Origin: Kingella denitrificans ATCC 33394
GTDB lineage: Bacteria > Pseudomonadota > Gammaproteobacteria > Burkholderiales > Neisseriaceae
Assembly: GCF_000190695.1 (NCBI RefSeq)
Contig: NZ_GL870929.1
Coordinates: 605,890 to 669,889 of the forward strand
Direction of reading: 5' to 3'
Length of the DNA stretch: 64,000 nt
Both the position numbers and the translations under genes were made by a program. Positions 58,819-64,000 of the stretch are shown in pieces. How positions within the stretch are numbered: the first letter of the stretch is position 1; the number at the start of each line of letters is the position of its first letter. The notes beneath the pieces are model-generated. The model saw only the letters and a program-made list of their open reading frames with translations. It searched no databases and was not told where the DNA came from.

Positions 58819-59517
58819 TTATTGCTTGAAAATCACAAACACTTGATACAGCACATAGGAAAAACTGACGGTAATGCACAGCAAATACCACAATAGGGAA
58901 TTGATTTCTTTATCGTCTTGAATGCCCGTCACTTCGCTCACCTTACGCTTCATGCCTTCCAGCCATATCTGCAGGTAATTTTTATTGCGGGCGCCCAGCT
59001 GTTGATATTCCTCCTGCGTGTACCGCTGGCTTTCGGGAACATGTGCGGCAATGGCTTGAAACACGTCTTGAATCGTGCGCTCCCAATCTTCGGGATGCGG
59101 GACAATGCGCCACATATCCCATTTGAGCTGCTGCAAATCCGCCGTGCCGGGGCGCAGGTATTCAATCAGCACTATGCCGCCGACCGCATTTTTGTATTTA
59201 TTGTACTTAACCTGATAATCCAAATACTTTATCCACCGATAGGGCACACTGCCTTGGCCGGGATAAAGGCAATATTGGATTTCGCTGGGCGTGAGGCGGA
59301 TAAATTCATCATGCCCCAAGGCATAAATCATGATTTTGATCTCCTGCCACAAGCCATACAGAAACCAAATAATACATGCGAATACGATATACAGAAAATA
59401 ATCCCGCCAATCCCAAACACCGTTATTCATCGAATATACCCACAAGCAAAATAAGCCAATCAAAAATATTTCTTGCAGCACATTCGCAATATTGCGGTTA
59501 AATTTCCATGTCTCCAT
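58819..59517 (-). CDS. Hypothetical membrane protein, tandem paralogue 2
   Basis: The 232-residue protein has two N-terminal helices (about residues 14-29 and 41-58), the shared domain (MIYALGHDEFIRLTPSEIQYCLYP, then VPYRWIKYLDYQVKYNKYK and VFQAIAAHVPESQRYTQEEYQQLGARNKNYLQ) and a third hydrophobic segment at the C-terminus (about 208-228). Paralogue 1 ends at NKNYL, exactly where this protein continues LQIWLEG, so paralogue 1 lost its tail or this one gained it. ATG at 59517 was chosen over TTG at 59520. Confidence 0.7.
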   Translation of the reverse strand: METWKFNRNIANVLQEIFLIGLFCLWVYSMNNGVWDWRDYFLYIVFACIIWFLYGLWQEIKIMIYALGHDEFIRLTPSEIQYCLYPGQGSVPYRWIKYLDYQVKYNKYKNAVGGIVLIEYLRPGTADLQQLKWDMWRIVPHPEDWERTIQDVFQAIAAHVPESQRYTQEEYQQLGARNKNYLQIWLEGMKRKVSEVTGIQDDKEINSLLWYLLCITVSFSYVLYQVFVIFKQ

Positions 59518-59601
59518 CAAACCGTCTCCATTTGCCGATACCCGAAGCCGTGCGCAGGCTGCTTTTCAAGATCAAAAAGCATTCAAAAGCAGCCTGCACT
59601 T

Positions 59602-60690
59602 TTATTTTCTGCGCCTGCGCTCGCCCGGCAGCAGCATATCCGCCCATTTCATGATATTGGCCACCTCCATCGGGTTCAGCTCGTAAAACTGGCCGCGTTT
59701 CAGGCGGTTCGGCAGCCCTATCGGCCCGAATCCCACGCGCACCAGCCGGCTCACGGTCAAGCCCTGGCTTTCGAACAGGCGGCGCACTTCGCGGTTGCGC
59801 CCTTCTTTCAGCACCACGTTGTACCACTTGTTCGCACCCTCGCCGCCCTGCTCGTAAATCCGCTCCACGCGTGCCAAGCCGTCTTCCAGCATCACGCCTT
59901 CGCTCAATGCGTTCATCTGCTCCTGCGTCAGTTCGCCCAACACGCGCACCGCATATTCGCGCTCCACTTCAAAGCTCGGGTGGGCAAAACGCTGCACCAG
60001 TTCGCCGGAAGTTGTCAAAATCAGCAGGCCGCTGGTATTGATGTCCAGCCGCCCGATGGCCACCCAGCGGCTGCTGGCCGCCTGCGGCAGACGGTCGAAA
60101 ATGCTCACGCGCCCCTGCGGGTCGTCGCGCGACACAATTTCGCCTTCCTGCTTGTAATACAGGATGATGCGCGGCAGGCGGTCGGCCCATTTGAGCTTGA
60201 TGGCGCTGCCTTTCACGGTCACTTGGTCTTCCGGCGTGATTTTCTCGCCCAGCACCGCCACGCGGCCGTTCACCTGCACCCAGCCGTTGTTAATCCACTC
60301 TTCCATTTCGCGGCGCGAACCGACACCACTGGCCGCCAGCACCTTTTGCAAGCGTTCCGGCTCAATGCGCGACAAATCGGTGCGTTTCTCTTTCAATTCC
60401 TGCACATGCTGCTGGATTTTTTGGTTCGGCGCGCGCACCACCAGTTTGCGTGCCTTGGCGGCGCGCTGCTTCACGGGCGCGGCATATTCTTTTTGGGATT
60501 GTTCGTGCCGTGCCGCGCCGCGCTGCCCGCGTTGGGAACGGTGTTCCTGCGCTTGTTCCGCTTCGCCGCGTTTGGCAAAGTGCAGGCTGCTTTTGGCGGT
60601 TTTGGATACGGGTTTGGCCGATTTGGCAGGACGTTTTTTGCTGATGCCGTCGCGAAATTCGCGTTTGGATTGGGGCTGTTTCTTGCTCAT
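59602..60690 (-). CDS. rluB: Ribosomal large subunit pseudouridine synthase B
   Basis: The protein has 362 residues. A long basic N-terminal extension (about 1-108, rich in Lys, Arg and Gln, partly DUS-encoded as KSSLH) precedes an S4 RNA-binding domain (LQKVLAASGVGSRREMEEWI) and the synthase core with the catalytic Asp in GRLDINTSGLLILT, then EYAVRVLGEL and EGRNREVRRLFE. RluB modifies 23S rRNA position 2605. The disordered extension is longer than in E. coli RluB. Confidence 0.93.
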   Translation of the reverse strand: MSKKQPQSKREFRDGISKKRPAKSAKPVSKTAKSSLHFAKRGEAEQAQEHRSQRGQRGAARHEQSQKEYAAPVKQRAAKARKLVVRAPNQKIQQHVQELKEKRTDLSRIEPERLQKVLAASGVGSRREMEEWINNGWVQVNGRVAVLGEKITPEDQVTVKGSAIKLKWADRLPRIILYYKQEGEIVSRDDPQGRVSIFDRLPQAASSRWVAIGRLDINTSGLLILTTSGELVQRFAHPSFEVEREYAVRVLGELTQEQMNALSEGVMLEDGLARVERIYEQGGEGANKWYNVVLKEGRNREVRRLFESQGLTVSRLVRVGFGPIGLPNRLKRGQFYELNPMEVANIMKWADMLLPGERRRRK

Positions 60691-60848
60691 GGTGAAAATC
60701 TCCTAGTATTCCGGTGGGAAACACTCTTCTGCGGCGTGTGCGGCAGGATGGGTAAAATCCGTATTGTATCGTAATCCGATACTGGCACGGCACAAATTTC
60801 CGGCGATATAATGAAGCCGAACACCCAAACGAAACGAAAGAAACCGCA

Positions 60849-63560
60849 ATGACAAACTCCCTGCTGGAAAAAACACGCCCGCATTCGCAATGGCTGGCGC
60901 GGCAACTCGACCATCGGCGCTTGGATTTGGCGCGGCTGGACGACTGGCTGCCGCGTCCGCTCACGCCCGAAGATTTCGCCGGTTTTGCCGACTGGCAACG
61001 CATTTTGTCGGACGAAGACGAAGCGGAGCTGGCACGGCAACTGCGGCTTCTGCGCCGCCACGTGATGGCGCACATCATGACGCGCGACCTTTGCCGCCTG
61101 TCCGATTTGGCGGAAGTTACGCGCACGATTACCGAATTCGCCGATTTCGCCGCCAACACCGCCCTGTCGTTCAGCCATCAATATTACACGGGCATGTACG
61201 GCACGCCCATCGGCGCATATTCGCAGCAGCCGCAACATTTGGCCGTTGTGGCCATGGGCAAGGCGGGCGGGTTCGAGTTGAACGTGTCGTCCGATTTGGA
61301 TTTGATTTTCGTCTATCCGGAAAACGGCGGCACTAACGGCAAACGCGAGCGCACCAATCAGGAATTTTTCACCAAAGTGGGGCAGAAACTGATTGCGCTG
61401 CTGGACGACATTACCGAAGACGGGCAGGTGTTCCGCATCGACATGCGCCTGCGGCCGGACGGCGACAGCGGCGCATTGGTGTGCAGCGAGGCGGCGTTGG
61501 AGCAGTATCTGGTCACGCAGGGGCGAGAATGGGAGCGATATGCCTGGTGCAAGGCGCGCGTCATCACGCCGCAGGAAAACGGCATTGCCGCGCTGGTGCG
61601 CCCGTTCGTGTTCCGCAAATATTTGGACTACAACGCCTACCACGCCATGCGCGAGCTGCACCGCCAAATCCGGCAGGAAGTGCAGAAACGCCAAATGCAT
61701 GACAATATCAAACTGGGCGCGGGCGGCATCCGCGAGATTGAATTTATCGCGCAGATTTTCCAGATGATTCGCGGCGGGCAAAACCGCAGCCTGCAACTGA
61801 AAGGCACGCAGGAAACGCTGGAAAAGCTGGCGGAAACCGGCATTTTGCCGCACGACACGGTGGCGCAGCTGCTGTCGGCCTACCGCTTCCTGCGCGATAT
61901 GGAGCACCGCCTGCAATATTGGGACGACCAGCAAACGCAAACGCTGCCGCAAAATCCGGAGCAGCAGGAACGGCTGGCGCAGAGCATGGGTTTTGCTTCG
62001 TGGGCGGAATGTGCAGGCTGCCTGCAACAACACCGCAACAATGTCGCCCGCATTTTCAACGAAACGCTGGACGAGCCGGAAACCGACGGGCAAAACACCG
62101 CTTCCGAACCGCTGGTGCAGGCATGGCAGGCATTGCCCGAAGACAGCGAAGGCATGGGGCAGGCATTGGCGGAATTGGGCTTTGTGCAGGCTGCTTCGTT
62201 GGCCGGCACGCTCGCGCAGTTGAAAAGCAGCAGCAAATACCGCCGTTTGTCGGCACATGCGCAGGAACGCTTCGATTTGCTGATTCCGCGCGTGGCCGAA
62301 GCCGCCGCACAATGCAGCCTGCGGCCGGACGAAACCTTGTCTCGCCTGCTGGATTTTTTGGAAACGGTGAGCCGCCGCAGCGCATATCTGGCGTTTTTGC
62401 AGCAGCACCCGCGCGCCTTGCATCAGTTGGCGCATTTGATGTCGCAAAGCGCGTGGCTGGCGGATTATTTGTGCCGCCACCCCATCCTGCTGGACGCGCT
62501 TTTGTCCGCCCAGCTCATGCAGCCGATTGACTGGCAGGCGCTGGCCGGAGAACTGGAAAGCAGCCTGCACGCCTGCGGCAGCGATATGGAAGCCAAAATG
62601 GACATTCTGCGGCAATGCCAACACGCGCAGATTTTCCGTCTCACGGTGCAGGATTTGGCGGGGCAATGGACGGTGGAAGCCCTGAGCGACGAATTGTCGC
62701 GGCTGGCCGATTTGATTTTGGAGCAAACGCTGATACACGCATGGCAAAGCGTGCCGAAGCGCCATTTGGACGCGCCCAAATTCGCCATCATCGCCTATGG
62801 CAAATTGGGCGGCAAAGAACTGGGCTATGCCTCCGATTTGGATTTGGTGTTTTTATACGAAGACGATGCACCCGACGCGGCCGACAAATACGTCAAACTG
62901 TCGCGCCGCCTGAGCACATGGCTCTCCGGCAGCACCGGTGCAGGCTGCCTGTACGACATCGACCTGCGCCTGCGCCCCAACGGCGAAGAAGGCTTTCTGG
63001 CGCACAGTTTGGCCGCCTTTGAAAAATACCAGCGCGAACAGGCTTGGACGTGGGAACATCAGGCACTCACCCGCGCCCGATTCATTTGCGGCAATGCAGA
63101 AATCGGCGCAAAATTCGAAGACATCCGCCGCAGCATTCTGACTCAGCCGCGCGACAAAGCCCGGCTGAAACAGGAAATCATCGCCATGCGCGAAAAAATG
63201 TTCGCCACCCATCCGCCGGAAGAAGGCAATGTGAAATACGCGCGCGGCGGCGTGGTCGATGTGGAGTTTATCGTGCAATACCTCGTGCTGGCGGAAAGCG
63301 GCCGCGAACCGAAACTCACGGAAAACTACGGCAACATCGCCCTGCTCGGCATGGCGGCGCGGCGCGGCCTTATCGACCCCGCCCTCGCCCAACGCTGCGC
63401 CGATGCCTACCGCCACTACCGCCAGTTGCAGCACAACAAAAACCTGCGCGATTTGGCGCGCACCGAAATCAACGGCGAACTGCGCCTGCACTACCAAAAC
63501 GTGCAAACGCTGTGGCAGCAGGTGTTCGGCGAGCCCGTCCGCTTTGAAACGCAAAGCTGA
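60849..63560 (+). CDS. glnE: Glutamine synthetase adenylyltransferase/adenylyl-removing enzyme
   Basis: The 903-residue two-headed enzyme has an N-terminal nucleotidyltransferase domain with MGKAGGFELNVSSDLDLIFVYPE (about residue 137; removes AMP) and a second with YGKLGGKELGYASDLDLVFLYEDD (about 650; adds AMP). The central part and C-terminal helical domains are complete. It switches glutamine synthetase off and on by adenylylation in response to PII and glutamine. DUS-derived peptides are in frame (ESSLHAC, VQAAS, CAGCLQ). It is divergent from rluB. Confidence 0.96.
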   Translation: MTNSLLEKTRPHSQWLARQLDHRRLDLARLDDWLPRPLTPEDFAGFADWQRILSDEDEAELARQLRLLRRHVMAHIMTRDLCRLSDLAEVTRTITEFADFAANTALSFSHQYYTGMYGTPIGAYSQQPQHLAVVAMGKAGGFELNVSSDLDLIFVYPENGGTNGKRERTNQEFFTKVGQKLIALLDDITEDGQVFRIDMRLRPDGDSGALVCSEAALEQYLVTQGREWERYAWCKARVITPQENGIAALVRPFVFRKYLDYNAYHAMRELHRQIRQEVQKRQMHDNIKLGAGGIREIEFIAQIFQMIRGGQNRSLQLKGTQETLEKLAETGILPHDTVAQLLSAYRFLRDMEHRLQYWDDQQTQTLPQNPEQQERLAQSMGFASWAECAGCLQQHRNNVARIFNETLDEPETDGQNTASEPLVQAWQALPEDSEGMGQALAELGFVQAASLAGTLAQLKSSSKYRRLSAHAQERFDLLIPRVAEAAAQCSLRPDETLSRLLDFLETVSRRSAYLAFLQQHPRALHQLAHLMSQSAWLADYLCRHPILLDALLSAQLMQPIDWQALAGELESSLHACGSDMEAKMDILRQCQHAQIFRLTVQDLAGQWTVEALSDELSRLADLILEQTLIHAWQSVPKRHLDAPKFAIIAYGKLGGKELGYASDLDLVFLYEDDAPDAADKYVKLSRRLSTWLSGSTGAGCLYDIDLRLRPNGEEGFLAHSLAAFEKYQREQAWTWEHQALTRARFICGNAEIGAKFEDIRRSILTQPRDKARLKQEIIAMREKMFATHPPEEGNVKYARGGVVDVEFIVQYLVLAESGREPKLTENYGNIALLGMAARRGLIDPALAQRCADAYRHYRQLQHNKNLRDLARTEINGELRLHYQNVQTLWQQVFGEPVRFETQS

Positions 63561-63602
63561 AAAGCAGCCTGCACCCTATCCACCCGCAAAAAGGAAACCG
63601 AA

Positions 63603-63962
63603 ATGTATATCCCCCAACCCTTCAAATCCCTGCTGATATTGGCCGGCATAGCCGCCGTGCTGTTCGCCGCGTACCAACACCCGTATGTCCGCTCGCTGGT
63701 GAACCGCGAAGCCGCCAAACAAGGCATCGTGATTGACCCGAAATCGCCCGAAGCGCAAATCCTGCGCGCCAAAGGCAGCTATGACGACCGCTCGCCCGAA
63801 CAAATCCGCAAAGAAGAATTCGACCGCAAATTGAAGCAATTCCGCAGCACCGATGAAAAGCCCGCGCAAAATTCGGACAACCCGGACGAGCGCGTATACG
63901 GCGGCAAAGGCAGCTATTCGGACGGTACCGACCAGCGCAAAGGCGGCAGAAGGCGGCATTGA
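63603..63962 (+). CDS. Hypothetical membrane-anchored protein
   Basis: The protein has 119 residues. One N-terminal helix (LLILAGIAAVLFAAY) is followed by a hydrophilic, highly charged tail with two similar motifs, AKGSYDDRSPEQ (about residue 56) and GKGSYSDGTDQR (about 101). The C-terminus is basic (KGGRRRH). No family recognised. It follows glnE after a DUS and may be transcribed with it. The AAAGGAAAC Shine-Dalgarno supports the start. Confidence 0.65.
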   Translation: MYIPQPFKSLLILAGIAAVLFAAYQHPYVRSLVNREAAKQGIVIDPKSPEAQILRAKGSYDDRSPEQIRKEEFDRKLKQFRSTDEKPAQNSDNPDERVYGGKGSYSDGTDQRKGGRRRH

Positions 63963-63969
63963 ACGTGCA

Positions 63970-63987
63970 AAAAAAGCAGCCTGCACT
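63970..63987 (+). repeat. Uptake sequence at the window end
   Basis: AAAAAAGCAGCCTGCACT. If an inverted partner exists it lies outside the window. Confidence 0.75.
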
Positions 63988-64000
63988 CTGAATATTTGAG

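Noticed and set aside
60687..62765. 692-codon open frame antisense to glnE
   Set aside because: glnE is unmistakable by both catalytic motifs. The reverse frame has the His/Gln/Arg-rich look typical of shadow frames here.

Overview
The window is a gene-dense, fairly GC-rich bacterial chromosome segment from the family Neisseriaceae. The strongest evidence is a 12-base DNA uptake sequence (DUS), AAGCAGCCTGCA, which occurs dozens of times. It appears singly inside genes and as inverted pairs between genes. This is one of the Kingella-type DUS dialects, so Kingella or a close relative is the best guess. Species is not claimed. Gene content agrees: aniA plus a quinol-type norB, parvulin and cyclophilin foldases, metZ, pnuC/pncB, Correia-like mini-elements and an IS1016 relic.

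Layout. 0-14.5 kb is housekeeping: end of hom, recX, two cyclophilins, trmB, apt, pnuC, a parvulin, bolA-yciI-yciB, metZ, iscX, pbpG, pncB, ubiA, dusB. 14.5-16.4 kb is a small accessory patch: two unrecognised membrane proteins, each followed by a short N-terminal stub that looks like a lost effector. 16.4-26.3 kb has a FAD oxidoreductase, mnmA, a chorismatase-like gene flanked by two paralogous small proteins and two inverted Correia-like elements, pepN, a HAD phosphatase and a SafE-type membrane protein. 26.5-28 kb carries arfA with its built-in hairpin, and gltS. 28.1-33.8 kb is a mosaic: gdhA and a dicarboxylate transporter carry the Neisseria DUS dialect (AGGCCGTCTGAA), an IS481-type element splits a gene with a 7-base target duplication, and a rarD remnant plus a membrane protein carry Simonsiella/Eikenella-type DUS. 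34-44.5 kb returns to housekeeping (ybiT, envC-like, ydgA-like, phosphohexomutase, ubiD). 44.5-48.9 kb is a second mosaic, in which copies of one small secreted-protein gene are separated by an aldehyde dehydrogenase with an N. mucosa-type DUS, an IS1016 remnant and a GNAT gene with a Neisseria-type DUS. 49-54.5 kb has Zur-box-controlled alternative ribosomal proteins L31B/L36B and the denitrification block nirV-like/aniA/norB with recognisable FNR and NsrR-type sites. 54.5-64 kb has a DUS-packed gene-free stretch, folA, several small unknown proteins including a tandem duplication, rluB and glnE.

Functional links. AniA reduces nitrite to NO and NorB reduces NO to N2O; the shared intergenic region carries oxygen- and NO-responsive sites. 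GltS and Gdh import and catabolise glutamate, and GlnE controls glutamine synthetase. UbiA and UbiD belong to ubiquinone synthesis, and the chorismatase-like protein could supply their 4-hydroxybenzoate, since no ubiC lies beside ubiA. PnuC and PncB both feed NAD synthesis. No tRNA, rRNA or CRISPR array was seen.
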